A DNA stretch of 64,000 bases from Paenisporosarcina quisquiliarum (GCF_027563315.1 NZ_JAMKBJ010000006.1:62001-126000); one strand, 5' to 3'; shown: positions 52,592 through 61,916, counted from the first letter of the stretch. Notes: generated from the letters alone by a model not told the origin. Numbers and translations are program-made.

Positions 52592-53517
52592 TATTTAAGT
52601 TGTAAGTGTTCTTTAAGTACAGCTTGTTTCTCGGCTAATTCCGTCTCGTCCATATGATAATACCAAACCCCGTTCGTGTTGCTACCTGTACCTTCTTCAA
52701 AATATAATTGTTCGACTTTTTCTAAGGCGTCTCGATAATTTTTCTGCACATTCACCATTTCATCAAACGTCATATTGGTTTGTATGTTTGAACCTAGTGC
52801 ATTGAAGATATCACGGTAATTCATCAAGCTTTTCACCGATGCGCCTTTCTTCAATACACCTTCAATGATTTGTTTTTGACGATTTTGTCTCCCAAAATCT
52901 CCATTGGGATCGTCATATCTCATTCGAACAAAACTTAACGCTTCTTCACCGTTCAGTTTAATATCACCCAATGGATACTTAAAATGATCAACAGAAAATT
53001 CAAGGGTGTTATTAACGGTGACTCCTCCAACTGCATCCACAATGTCTTCGAAACCTTCCATATTCACTAGGACCACATAGTCTATTGGAATATCTAGTAG
53101 TTCTTCAACTGTAGCCATCGACATATCAATCCCGCCAAATGCATAGGCATGATTTATTTTATCCTTGCTGCCTTTGCCAATAATTTCGGTATACGTATCT
53201 CGGGGGATACTCACCATTTTCGTTGATTTCTCATTCGGGTTAACAGTCATGACGATGATGGTGTCAGACCGTCCTTTATCTCCTTCACGTTCGTCAATTC
53301 CCAGTACTAAAACGGCGAAAGGGACTTTCTCTTTAAGTTCGATTTCAACCTCTCGCATTTCAGAAACTGGCCGTTCGACTGGACTATGAATTTCTTCCAA
53401 AGTAGAAGTTAAACTCAAATAAATGTTTAATACATAATAACTTCCTAATATAAGCAGAAATCCTAAAATTGCAGCAATCCAGAGCCATTTCATATTTTTA
53501 TTAGCTGAAAACTTCAC
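52591..53517 (-). CDS. Second LytR-CpsA-Psr (LCP) glycopolymer ligase
   Basis: Membrane-anchored LCP enzyme of 308 residues with one N-terminal membrane segment (10-32) and the same DEREGDKGRSDT, SIPRDT and GDFGRQNRQ active-site blocks as the gene at 4505-5434. The two proteins agree over most of the LCP domain and differ mainly in the first 65 residues. It starts with GTG, preceded by GGAGGATATCAA; an ATG nine codons later is a weaker choice. It stands alone, so it may serve a different wall polymer or be a recent duplicate. Confidence 0.9.
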   Translation of the reverse strand: MKFSANKNMKWLWIAAILGFLLILGSYYVLNIYLSLTSTLEEIHSPVERPVSEMREVEIELKEKVPFAVLVLGIDEREGDKGRSDTIIVMTVNPNEKSTKMVSIPRDTYTEIIGKGSKDKINHAYAFGGIDMSMATVEELLDIPIDYVVLVNMEGFEDIVDAVGGVTVNNTLEFSVDHFKYPLGDIKLNGEEALSFVRMRYDDPNGDFGRQNRQKQIIEGVLKKGASVKSLMNYRDIFNALGSNIQTNMTFDEMVNVQKNYRDALEKVEQLYFEEGTGSNTNGVWYYHMDETELAEKQAVLKEHLQLK

Positions 53518-53660
53518 TTGATATCCTCCAATATGTTCATGTGAAGCTTGTTAGATGGGCAGAGGAATAATTGCTGCTCCATGCTCAACCCTTGTATTTC
53601 AAAATATTCACCACTCCTTACATTTAGTACTAAGGGCATACAAAGATGAAATTGGAAAAA

Positions 53661-53687
53661 GGCGGCCGAATGAATTTTTCGGCTGCC
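53661..53687. terminator. Bidirectional hairpin
   Basis: GGCGGCCGAA pairs with TTCGGCTGCC (one wobble), with A-run before and T-run after. No clear gene precedes it on the plus strand; on the minus strand it would shield the LCP gene from upstream transcription. Confidence 0.65.
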
Positions 53688-53794
53688 TTTTATGTGTGAA
53701 GAGTATTTTATTAAAACTGGCTAATTCTTTTAATGAAGGTTTTCAAACACATATTGTCGAAAGGAGTTCCTAAGCGTTAAAAGGAGGGAACAAG

Positions 53795-55108
53795 ATGAAT
53801 GAAGAATTTATCTCTGTAAATGATCGTGAAATTATTATTAATACACTATCGCCTCAAGTTAACAGTTTAAGTGTAGATGATACATTGTTAATTGATCATC
53901 AAGGACTTTCTATTGAAAACGTTCAAAAGAGTAGCTACAACTTCCTGAGTGACATGCCGCATTCAACCAATAAGCAGTTATTTAAAGTGAAGGTTAAAGG
54001 CAGTAATTTAGAAAAATCCTTTCGATTAATAGGAAATAAAGACGAATACTTTTTTGCGATACAAGATCGTTTTCTTCAGTTGCTGGACTTGGATGAAATA
54101 GATCGCGACGTTGAGTTATTTTCTCGAATTTCTCCGAAAATAGAAGTGCTCACACACTCAGAAGGAAATAATGCTGTAGAGGCTAAAATTAATAGACGAC
54201 AGATGAACTACTTAATCAATAATTCGATAGAAGATCGTGAAAAAATTTCAAATCAAGTGAACAGTTTAAGCTCTATGTCTTCTGACAAAAGTTTTTACAT
54301 TGTATTAAATAAATTTAAAAGTGAACCGAGTCAGCTCGGTCTTTTCAGATTAATTGAGGATGGAGACTCGTTCAGAAAGGAAAAACTAACTGAAAAACCT
54401 TTAGAAGATGACAAACCGATTGCGATTATCGTTCATGGATTGGTTTCCAGTATAGGTGCTTCATACTTCAATTTGTTTAATACTCTGCGAAAAGACTATG
54501 ACGTATTTGGTTTTGAATACCTGACCGTCAATGAAAGAGTAAGGAATAGTGGAATCTTGTTAGCTAACGAGGTCAATGTGTTAAAGAAGAAGTACCCTAA
54601 GAAGGAGATATTGATTGTAGCTCATAGCATGGGGGGCTTGGTCAGCCGTTCTGCCTATATCGAACAAAAAGCCTCGATCGATAAAATCATCCTGGCTGGA
54701 ACGCCGAATAATGGTTCGATTTTGATAAGTGTCCCGATGTTAGCACGAAAATGTCTAATCCTGTATGGCATTCTGAGTAACCTAAAGGGTAAAAACACAA
54801 TTAAAAGTGAAGACTTCTGGCACTTAGTCAGACCGGGAAAGTTACAAGGTTTCAATGATTTGGCCAATAACTCCGGCTTTATTAGCCAGTTAAACTCAAA
54901 TGATTTAATCGATTCCAATAAAAAATACTTTGCACTAGCGGGGAAAAACCATGGTCTTCTAAATGACGGGATTGTACATACAGACAATATGGTGACCATC
55001 AACGAAATCAAAATACCCCACACGACGAGTGAATGGAATCATTTTACGTACTTTAAGGAATCGGATATAGATATTTACTTAAAACGAGCGATTAATTATT
55101 TAAAATAA
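53795..55108 (+). CDS. Alpha/beta hydrolase, PGAP1/lipase-like
   Basis: Protein of 437 residues without signal peptide. The first 190 residues are unrecognised and rich in charged residues. The C-terminal half is an alpha/beta hydrolase with AIIVHGLVSS (oxyanion region), VAHSMGGLVSRSA with nucleophile S278, LAGTPNNGS, and a likely acid/His pair in LLNDGIVHTDN and SEWNHFTYF. This pattern fits lipase or PGAP1-like esterases. AAAAGGAGGGAACAAG precedes the ATG. Substrate unknown. It is a single gene with its own terminator. Confidence 0.8.
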   Translation: MNEEFISVNDREIIINTLSPQVNSLSVDDTLLIDHQGLSIENVQKSSYNFLSDMPHSTNKQLFKVKVKGSNLEKSFRLIGNKDEYFFAIQDRFLQLLDLDEIDRDVELFSRISPKIEVLTHSEGNNAVEAKINRRQMNYLINNSIEDREKISNQVNSLSSMSSDKSFYIVLNKFKSEPSQLGLFRLIEDGDSFRKEKLTEKPLEDDKPIAIIVHGLVSSIGASYFNLFNTLRKDYDVFGFEYLTVNERVRNSGILLANEVNVLKKKYPKKEILIVAHSMGGLVSRSAYIEQKASIDKIILAGTPNNGSILISVPMLARKCLILYGILSNLKGKNTIKSEDFWHLVRPGKLQGFNDLANNSGFISQLNSNDLIDSNKKYFALAGKNHGLLNDGIVHTDNMVTINEIKIPHTTSEWNHFTYFKESDIDIYLKRAINYLK

Positions 55109-55118
55109 AAAGTAAACA

Positions 55119-55158
55119 AAAGCGAAGAGAATGGTTGGTCATTTCCTTCGCTTTTTTT
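55119..55158 (+). terminator. Terminator of the hydrolase gene
   Basis: AAGCGAAG with CTTCGCTT and seven T following. The loop is 18 nt long. Confidence 0.8.
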
Positions 55159-55537
55159 AGTTCTTCCATAAACATGCTTTATCAATAGATTCTAAATACC
55201 AGTAATGATTGAAGAGATGTAATTTTGTAAGAGATGTGCTTTCCATAATAGCGGATTTCCAATAATATTAAATTCTGAAAGTTATTGGGGTTTTTTGGGA
55301 TGAAATCTCGATAGCAGGATCGGACGGCTAACATGTGTGTCAATCGTGCGCTAGCTTTATCTGCAAATTGCTTAATTTCTGCACAAGAGGGATGGTCTAG
55401 TGCAAAAGTAATGCGGGGGAAATAGGAGACTGCTACTGAGTAAGATATCATAATAAAAAATAATACATAAATTTTTCTAAACCTAGATAAAGTCGCATGC
55501 CGAATTATTGGCAATTTCAGAATGAAGCGAAAAAGAA

Positions 55538-55559
55538 AAGACTCTTCAAAGAGAGTCTT
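55538..55559 (-). terminator. Terminator of the secreted-protein cluster
   Basis: AAGACTCT and AGAGTCTT form an 8-bp stem. On the minus strand the tail is TTTTCTTTTT. It lies about 80 bp after the last gene of the three-gene cluster. Confidence 0.75.
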
Positions 55560-55638
55560 CGATGTTATTTAGGGTTAATCATTCTCAACAGGGTTCTCTA
55601 ACTTGACATCAGGAGTTGTGGTCCATTTAGCTTGAAAA

Positions 55639-56286
55639 TTATTCATCCCCATTAGCAGATGTGGCATCTGAATTTGGGTCTGGCAAAGGGTCTGTAGTAG
55701 GAGCGGGTTCAGGAACAAGGGGGGAAGGTACCGGAACTTGTACAGATTCGGTTTCTGGTTCCTGTTCATTCTCTACTGGTTCTGATGAATTTTCTCCTTC
55801 TGAGGCAGGAGGGATTTCAGGAATCGTTTCAGGAACAGTAGTAACCGCCTGGTCCATTTGAGCGATTGCTTCGTTCATGATTGCATTAATTTGTGCAGTA
55901 ATTTTCTCTTGTTGTTCAGTTGTATCAATATTCAAATTCTCAATTAACTCATTTGCATACTGACGGAGAGAAGCAATTCGAGCTGACTTTTGGTTTTCCG
56001 TAAATGCATCCAGTTCTTTTTTAGCAGAATCCATTTCGTTTTTTAATTCTACTTTCAATTGAGCTATAAGTATTGTTTTTTCATCCGTAATTGCTGCGTC
56101 AATTTCTTTTATGGATTCGGATTCTTTATTTTTGAACCAATTAAGCAATAGCGTACTTACATCAGCATCAGCGAATGTCGTCTTCATTCCACTACTAATA
56201 CCAAGACTCAGTACGAGCGCTGCTAACACGACAAAAATCTTTTTTCTCTTTTGAATCTTTTTATATTTTTCAAGCCTACTCAGCAT
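55639..56286 (-). CDS. Secreted coiled-coil protein with NWF motif
   Basis: Exported protein of 215 residues. A basic N-terminus with a signal or anchor (20-40) is followed by DVSTLLLNWFKNKESE, a helical charged region (55-140), and a Pro/Glu/Ser-rich tail (145-215). GGAGGTAACG is the ribosome site. It is the last of three neighbouring genes whose products share N-W-aromatic just after the signal peptide. The tail may cross or bind the cell wall. No family is recognised. Confidence 0.7.
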   Translation of the reverse strand: MLSRLEKYKKIQKRKKIFVVLAALVLSLGISSGMKTTFADADVSTLLLNWFKNKESESIKEIDAAITDEKTILIAQLKVELKNEMDSAKKELDAFTENQKSARIASLRQYANELIENLNIDTTEQQEKITAQINAIMNEAIAQMDQAVTTVPETIPEIPPASEGENSSEPVENEQEPETESVQVPVPSPLVPEPAPTTDPLPDPNSDATSANGDE

Positions 56287-56307
56287 TTCGTTACCTCCAG
56301 TTACAAC

Positions 56308-56338
56308 AATAAGGACCCCGAACTACGAGGTCCTTATT
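56308..56338 (-). terminator. Hairpin between cluster genes
   Basis: AATAAGGACC pairs perfectly with GGTCCTTATT around 11 nt. It lies after the middle gene and before the last one on the minus strand, so the last gene may be transcribed less or separately. Confidence 0.75.
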
Positions 56339-56355
56339 GAGTATTAAATTACTAA

Positions 56356-57123
56356 TTAAATGCCGTCAACCACAGTTTGTAATGCAGCTTTTGCAGCATT
56401 CTCTAACTCAAGTGCTTTAGCGTCAATAAGAACTTTTTGAGCAGCTACTAAATCATCACGCTTTTGTGTGATAGTGCCACGAAGTTCCACAATTTTCGCA
56501 TCAATCGCATCTTTAATTGCTTGAGTAGTTGCAGTTTCATTTGCGTCTAATTGACCTTGAAGATCAGCTTTTGCTTCAGCAATTGCTGTCTGTAGCGCTG
56601 TTACTGCTTCAGTCTGTTTGTTTCCTAAATCAGTAATCAAGCTAGCACGTGCTGCATCACCTTGAGAACCAGTAAAACCAGTTAAATCGTTATTTGCATA
56701 ATTTGTTGCTGCATTTCCAGCTTGTAAAATTAATGTGTCTGCCGCAGTTTCTAAAGCAGCAAATTGACCATTCATATATCCTTCAATTTCAATCTGCATT
56801 GAGTTAATTGAATCGATATGTTCTTGCGTTCTATTGTCGATATTAGTACTTGCTAATTCTTTTGCAGCATCACGATCATTGCCAATGCTTGTACCTGCAG
56901 CCGCTCTTAAACCTGCATATTCAGTTGCCCATCCATTTAAATTACTTGTTACATGACTTTCAACACCATCAACGATATCCGAACTAGCTGCTCCAAACTG
57001 GTTTTCATACCAATTTTCTAGATTATCCCCCGCTGACGAATTAGCAAATGCTACACCTGCACTAGATAGTAGAGCTACTGATACTGTTCCTGCGATTACT
57101 TTACCTTTGATTGTTTTTAACAT
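56356..57123 (-). CDS. Secreted helical protein with NWY motif
   Basis: Exported protein of 255 residues. The start at 57123 follows AAAGGGGACATTC; a longer frame from 57168 has no ribosome site. The signal peptide is cut near FANS (residue 27). SAGDNLENWYENQFGAASSD follows directly. The remainder is almost wholly Ala/Gln/Glu/Asp-rich helix with DAAKELAS and ELENAAKAALQ, suggesting a coiled-coil or bundle protein. No family is recognised. The strong hairpin behind it suggests it is the most abundant product of the cluster. Confidence 0.75.
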   Translation of the reverse strand: MLKTIKGKVIAGTVSVALLSSAGVAFANSSAGDNLENWYENQFGAASSDIVDGVESHVTSNLNGWATEYAGLRAAAGTSIGNDRDAAKELASTNIDNRTQEHIDSINSMQIEIEGYMNGQFAALETAADTLILQAGNAATNYANNDLTGFTGSQGDAARASLITDLGNKQTEAVTALQTAIAEAKADLQGQLDANETATTQAIKDAIDAKIVELRGTITQKRDDLVAAQKVLIDAKALELENAAKAALQTVVDGI

Positions 57124-57189
57124 TTGAATGTCCCCTTTGTGGTTGGTTTTTTGTATGAATTCAAGCATTTTGCTAGATTCATTTGAAAG

Positions 57190-57624
57190 TTATTCATTTA
57201 ATACATCTTCTAAAATTTCTTCTACGCTTTGTTCGACGTCTTCTTCAATATCCTCATTTGTATTGGCTTTTTTTGCGTACACTTTGAGGTTTCCATCTTT
57301 TATTTCCAAAACTGTCTGATTCAAACGATTTTCAGTCTCGATTTGATATCGTTCAATTTCGGAGATTGCTTCACTTGCACGTTTTGTTGTGAAGCTTGTA
57401 AGCGAGCTGTCAAAAGTATGTTTGGCTTCACTTACAAAGATTTTAACGTTCGAAAACGTTTTCCATAGACCAGAGCCTGTCGCCGCCCCTAACTTGTCGC
57501 TTTCATTTTGAAATGAATGCTCATACCAATTAGAAAGGTTGGCTGCCGGATCGGATTTCGCATACATTGTTCCTGCGCCAAGTAGCACAGAGGATGCAAC
57601 AATAATTCCAATAATCTTTTTCAA
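57190..57624 (-). CDS. Secreted small protein with NWY motif
   Basis: Exported protein of 144 residues. The TTG start at 57624 is chosen because GGGAGAGG is 5-6 nt upstream and it places KKIIGIIVASSVLLGAGTM as signal peptide right at the start. SDPAANLSNWYEHSFQNESD follows, close to the same region of the next gene. The rest is charged and helical, ending in a very acidic tail (EDIEEDVEQSVEEILEDV). First gene of the cluster; its 5' neighbour is a 660-bp non-coding region. Confidence 0.72.
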   Translation of the reverse strand: MKKIIGIIVASSVLLGAGTMYAKSDPAANLSNWYEHSFQNESDKLGAATGSGLWKTFSNVKIFVSEAKHTFDSSLTSFTTKRASEAISEIERYQIETENRLNQTVLEIKDGNLKVYAKKANTNEDIEEDVEQSVEEILEDVLNE

Positions 57625-57663
57625 TAATTCCTCTCCCTTCCAATTGTTTGACGACTCTTTCAA

Positions 57664-58326
57664 AACTTGTGAGCAACAATTGGAGCCAATAGATGATGCA
57701 AATTTTGTTACGAATAAGCTGAATTGAAAAGTAGATTCATTTTACCTCTCCCTTGGGGTCATTCGACCAGAATAATTTATAGTAAAAGTGAAGAATCACT
57801 TTATACTCATAATTAAATTTACATTTATTACTAATATTTTGGATATAAATATCTATACAAATATGAAAAAAATCAAACGATTCGTTTTTATTGATTCGTT
57901 TTTCCTACATCCTTAATTTAAATCATAAAAAGTTATTAGTACATAAGAGGTTTTGTAATCTTCTGTCGATTCCATATTTTTCTTTGTATTAAAAAGTCGA
58001 AACGAAAAATTGGAAATTAAAGATGGTCTTAAATGTTATCAAAGCAAAAAAGTCCGCTCTAAATTCCCAATAACTCCCACCTGAGACATTCTCTCCAAAA
58101 ATATATGTATTTATAACCGAATTATGCAGAACTTTTTATTGTTACCCAAAGTTATTCGTTTATGTATATCTCAAGGACAAAGAGTGAGAGCTTTTAATCA
58201 ATTTGCATGATTAGAACATGGTGAAATTCTGAGGAGATGATTATGCTGAGTGATAACCATAAGACATATCAACGAATTAGAAACTGGTATAGAATTAAAT
58301 AAAAGAATAAGAAAGGAATGGACTAA
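57664..58326. other. Non-coding region before the acetyltransferase
   Basis: AT-rich DNA with no intact gene. It should hold the promoter of the secreted-protein cluster on the minus strand. A very short frame after GAGGAG at 58231-58301 (MIMLSDNHKTYQRIRNWYR) is too small to call. The inverted pair AAACGATTCGTTTTTATTGA / GATTCGTTTTTCC near 57875-57905 is a partial direct repeat of GATTCGTTTTT. Confidence 0.45.
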
Positions 58327-58854
58327 TTGAAGTTAACTTACGAAATTCTGTCTGATGAGAACATTGAATGTCTTAGAGATGCTTGTAATGAGCTGATGGT
58401 CTTTCAAAAATCGAAAGCAACTATCACTCCAGAACTGTTTGATAATATGAATTTTGATACGAGATTGAGGCCCTCAGTAAAAAAAGCAGTACATAATTAC
58501 ACGGTTGTTGTTAAGGACGGCGAACAAATTGTTGGGTATGTTTATTCGAACATTTCTCCAAAAGAAACCTATTCGAATGAATTTGCTACTTTCTTTGATC
58601 TCGGAAGCGTTAGTGGAAAGTGTGTAGGTTGTTTGTCGCAGTTTTATATTAAGGAAGAATATAGGCAATACAGTGTTGGGTCCACGCTTTTCAAAATGTC
58701 GATGGAGTGGTTAAAGAAGTTTGAGGAAGTGGAAGATGTTTTTATCTTTGTCTCGAATGGGAATGACAACGCACTCGAATTCTATCAACGTAAAGGGTTT
58801 ACGGTTAGTCATGAGATCTTGGATGGTTTTATCACGGTTTTGAGAAATAAGTAG
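58327..58854 (+). CDS. GNAT-family acetyltransferase
   Basis: Protein of 175 residues with a GNAT fold. GEQIVGYVYS marks beta4, LSQFYIKEEYRQYSVGSTLF is the acetyl-CoA-binding region with a variant Q/R-x-x-G/S loop, and NDNALEFYQRKGFTV is the typical C-terminal block. The TTG start follows AAAGGAATGG. The substrate cannot be inferred. It is followed 36 bp later by a hypothetical gene that may be co-transcribed. Confidence 0.85.
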   Translation: MKLTYEILSDENIECLRDACNELMVFQKSKATITPELFDNMNFDTRLRPSVKKAVHNYTVVVKDGEQIVGYVYSNISPKETYSNEFATFFDLGSVSGKCVGCLSQFYIKEEYRQYSVGSTLFKMSMEWLKKFEEVEDVFIFVSNGNDNALEFYQRKGFTVSHEILDGFITVLRNK

Positions 58855-58890
58855 TGAGTATACTAATTTAATAATAATGGGTTTGGGCAA

Positions 58891-59403
58891 ATGGAGAAAA
58901 AACTGGCTGGACTCATAAGTACTTATTTAGATCAATTGGATGAAGTCAATTCTACAAAATATGAATTGATCAAATTGGCAACTCCCAATAACATCTTGAT
59001 TCAATTCCATCAATGGGCAAATGGAAAACCGGTTATCGCTGCTTATGATGTTTCAAAAATCGGGGACGAGCGCTATTATTTTTTATTCATCGATTGGCAC
59101 CGCAATGACAATTACTATTTGGTTATCTATGCACATGATAAATCCACCACACTAGCCGAGCTAAATAAAATAATTGAAGAAGATGACGTGAGTTTTCTAT
59201 CGTGGAAATACAACCCGTTAAAAAGAGACGGTAAAAACGACATCCGAAAATCGTATTATAAGCAAACCTTTGGATCGACGACAATGAACATTCCACTTCC
59301 GAATTCAACTAGAGAAATAGAAAATTTTTTGGATCAGGTATTCAAGCTTTGCCACAATCGGGTGAGAGCCGACCGAATTGTAGACATTTATGATTTTCAA
59401 TAA
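58891..59403 (+). CDS. Hypothetical protein
   Basis: Protein of 170 residues, soluble, with alternating beta-like segments such as RYYFLFIDWHRNDNYYLVIY. No family is recognised. The ribosome site is weak (GGGTTTGGG). It follows the GNAT gene and ends at a bidirectional terminator shared with the LVIVD gene. Confidence 0.65.
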   Translation: MEKKLAGLISTYLDQLDEVNSTKYELIKLATPNNILIQFHQWANGKPVIAAYDVSKIGDERYYFLFIDWHRNDNYYLVIYAHDKSTTLAELNKIIEEDDVSFLSWKYNPLKRDGKNDIRKSYYKQTFGSTTMNIPLPNSTREIENFLDQVFKLCHNRVRADRIVDIYDFQ

Positions 59404-59418
59404 AAAGGATGGAAAGGA

Positions 59419-59453
59419 AAGAGCCTGTTGAGATTTTTCAACAGGCTCTTTGC
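59419..59453. terminator. Bidirectional terminator between convergent genes
   Basis: AAGAGCCTGTTGA and TCAACAGGCTCTT form a 13-bp perfect stem. It stands between the hypothetical gene (plus) and the LVIVD gene (minus), whose stops are on either side. Confidence 0.9.
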
Positions 59454-59469
59454 GTAAGTTGCTACTATA

Positions 59470-60864
59470 CTATTCAATCATCGAGTATGAACTCTGTTGT
59501 GATTGATTTGTACTTCCGTTCTTCTGTAACACTTTCAAGCCTTGTCCCATGTCTGAAGCCAATACGTAGTTCCGATCGACGAATACTCCCCAGATATTTG
59601 ATTTGCTTGGAATATAAGCGCCTGTTTCGACTGGAGAAGAAGGGTTTGAAATGTCAACAGCTCTCACTCCACCAGAATAATGCGATAGGTAAAGTGTATT
59701 TCCATGTACTTTCGGGTCATGGACTGTTGCACCGCCCGGAATTTTCTCAGTGAAATCCGTTTTGAATGTACTCAGGAGTTTCGGATTTGTTTTATCTTTA
59801 ATATCATAAATCATCGTGTATCCATAAGCCGATTCAAATCCTTCTCGAACCGGACCAAACACTTCACGTGTCTCAACGAGCACAGTACCGCCTCGAGCAA
59901 GATCCATGGAATGTGCAGCTCCTTGAACGGTGTTATTAAAATCAGTTCGCCCTAGATAGACAGGATTTTTTGCATCGCTAATATCGAGGATAATTGTACC
60001 TAAATCCCAATAAGAAAGGTAAGCAGTCGTTCCATTGTCATCGGTTTTTACACTATGAGCAAAGGCAGTTCTTTTAACTCCTTCTTCATCTGTCCAGTTG
60101 TAGCCATCGTAATTGGCATCATTCACTTCTGGGATATACTCGCGTGGATCAAATTCATAAATAGTTTCAGGGTTCGTTGGATTGCTAACGTCAACGAATG
60201 ACACGTCCATGTTCTTTCCGTGTGAATAATAGTCCGCATAACAATCAGCCGTCAATACGTAAATATTATTTCCTTGAACTGTTAAGTAAAGTTCATGTGT
60301 TCCTCGTGCCGGAGAAGGTGACTCCCAGAACCCAAGTTTCTTCGGATTTTCTGGATTCGTCACATCGTATAAAACGAAACCACCTTTAGTGTCATGATTA
60401 AAACGATCGAGTTGCTGAACACTGACTACAGCTAGATCGCCTTTGAAATCAGGTGTGTTGACCGACTTCACAATCACTTTTTCTTGCCAAGTACCTTTAA
60501 TGCTCGCAAAAGAGGAGACCTCCACTGGGTTGGAAGGATCCTTCATATCAAATACCCTGACACCGCCAGCTCCACCGTTGGCTGAATGAGTGCCAAGATA
60601 TGCGTACCCTTTATACGCATAAACATCAGCTGTGGAATTTTTGACTCCAGTTTGAATTTCTTTCAAAGGAATAGATGCCACTTCTTTCAGATTCCCTAAG
60701 TTTTTACTGCCTTCCAATAACGGTACTGATAATTCAACACCTGCTAAATTTTCTCCTTTTTCTCCAGACCCACCAAGTTCGTCATGGGCATAAACGGTTG
60801 TTCCTGTAACAGAAAAAGTCATGATGCCAGCCAACGCAGTATTCTTCCAGAATTTTTTATTCAT
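59470..60864 (-). CDS. Secreted LVIVD-repeat beta-propeller protein
   Basis: Exported protein of 464 residues. The signal peptide ends near TTVYA (26). Repeated units with GVRVFDMKDPSNPVEV, FVLYDVTNPENPKKLG, FVDVSNPTNPETIYEF, ILDISDAKNPVYLG and AVDISNPSSPVETG are LVIVD repeats that build a beta-propeller. GAGGAGG is the ribosome site. The family is exported in many bacteria, and a binding role at the cell surface is likely, but no substrate is known. Confidence 0.88.
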   Translation of the reverse strand: MNKKFWKNTALAGIMTFSVTGTTVYAHDELGGSGEKGENLAGVELSVPLLEGSKNLGNLKEVASIPLKEIQTGVKNSTADVYAYKGYAYLGTHSANGGAGGVRVFDMKDPSNPVEVSSFASIKGTWQEKVIVKSVNTPDFKGDLAVVSVQQLDRFNHDTKGGFVLYDVTNPENPKKLGFWESPSPARGTHELYLTVQGNNIYVLTADCYADYYSHGKNMDVSFVDVSNPTNPETIYEFDPREYIPEVNDANYDGYNWTDEEGVKRTAFAHSVKTDDNGTTAYLSYWDLGTIILDISDAKNPVYLGRTDFNNTVQGAAHSMDLARGGTVLVETREVFGPVREGFESAYGYTMIYDIKDKTNPKLLSTFKTDFTEKIPGGATVHDPKVHGNTLYLSHYSGGVRAVDISNPSSPVETGAYIPSKSNIWGVFVDRNYVLASDMGQGLKVLQKNGSTNQSQQSSYSMIE

Positions 60865-61230
60865 CCATTTTCCTCCTCGTCATCTCGAATTTACAAACTA
60901 TAAGTATCTATTGGTACTTGGTTGCCTCACTTTCCTTCGGATATTAAGCTACCCGAAATAGTATATGTATATATTACTGAATATTTGGAATTATTTACAT
61001 CCGTCTTTTTACTTATTGTAAATATATAACAATATTCCTAACTTAAAACAAAAATAATAAGGTTAACCCGATATTTTTTAAAATAATTTTTAGATGAATC
61101 TAAACAAGTTAAATACTAGGTCAAATTACATACTTTTCATTTAACGCTGTACGATAGATTCAAAATTGTTTATATGACTTTGAAAGGGAATATAATGAGT
61201 ACACAAGTTGATATTAAAGGAGGTCTTGCG
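60865..61230. other. Divergent intergenic region with leader
   Basis: No gene is seen. For the minus-strand LVIVD gene a TATACT -10 box lies near 60960, giving a leader of roughly 90 nt. That leader has TTCGG/CCGAA able to pair and an AAGTA/ATACTT pair. No known riboswitch was matched. For the plus strand, AAAGGAGGT precedes the RNase H gene. Confidence 0.4.
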
Positions 61231-61893
61231 ATGAAAATCAGAATCGAGTGGAATTACAAAACACCTAAAGGTCTCGAGACTGTCTTCCAATCCGAAGAGT
61301 TGCCAATTGCACATGCATTACTGATTGCAGAAGATCTGGAACGGACGAAACGTACCAAAAAGGTAGTATATACTGACGAGCACGACAGTACATGGACGAT
61401 AAAAGAAATGAAGCAGTATTTGAAAGGGCTTGAAACTGAACCACACAATATCACGGTTTATTTCGACGGTGGGTTTGACGTTGAAACGAGCAGCTCTGGA
61501 TTAGGTTGTGTCATCTATTATGAGCAGAGTGGAAAGTCATACAGGTTGCGACGGAACGCGCCTTCTTCGGAATTGATTTCGAATAATGAAGCGGAATATG
61601 CTGCACTATATTTGTGCCTGCAGGAGCTCGAGCTTCTAAATGTCCATCATCTCCCGGTCAAAATCGTTGGGGATTCACAAGTCGTCATCAACCAGTTGAA
61701 TGGCGAATGGCCAGCACTCGAATCCAACCTTTCTAGTTGGGCAGACCGGATTGACGATAAGTTGAACGAACTTGGAGTTCAACCTGAATATAAGTTAGTA
61801 CCTCGTAAATCGAATGCCGAAGCGGATCGTCTGGCAACGCAAGCATTGAATGGAGTCGAGATACTGGCGACTAGTGAGTTGAAGGCGGAGTAG
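61231..61893 (+). CDS. Ribonuclease HI-family protein
   Basis: Protein of 220 residues. The ATG at 61231 follows AAAGGAGGT, so the longer frame from 61174 is not used. An N-terminal ~85-residue domain precedes the RNase H fold. The four acidic residues are visible in VYFDGGFD, NNEAEYAALY, VGDSQVVINQL and SNAEADRLATQA. It resembles the YpeP-type RNase HI-like proteins of Bacillus. It should cut RNA in RNA-DNA hybrids. A terminator follows. Confidence 0.87.
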   Translation: MKIRIEWNYKTPKGLETVFQSEELPIAHALLIAEDLERTKRTKKVVYTDEHDSTWTIKEMKQYLKGLETEPHNITVYFDGGFDVETSSSGLGCVIYYEQSGKSYRLRRNAPSSELISNNEAEYAALYLCLQELELLNVHHLPVKIVGDSQVVINQLNGEWPALESNLSSWADRIDDKLNELGVQPEYKLVPRKSNAEADRLATQALNGVEILATSELKAE

Positions 61894-61916
61894 GTTATTG
61901 TTAATAGAGAATAAAG

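Noticed and set aside
55182-55514. Minus-strand 110-codon frame after the hydrolase gene
   Set aside because: It begins with TTG without a ribosome site. A hydrophobic stretch near the start looks like a signal peptide, but the rest is not coherent. At most it is a pseudogene.
60880-60960. Cyclic di-GMP riboswitch in the LVIVD leader
   Set aside because: The GGAAAG and GGCAACC pieces are reminiscent, but the conserved GACGCAAAGCC block and tetraloop-receptor pair are missing.
61174-61230. Longer N-terminus for the RNase H-family protein
   Set aside because: The AAAGGAGGT site at 61215-61223 fits the ATG at 61231, and the extra residues have no family match.
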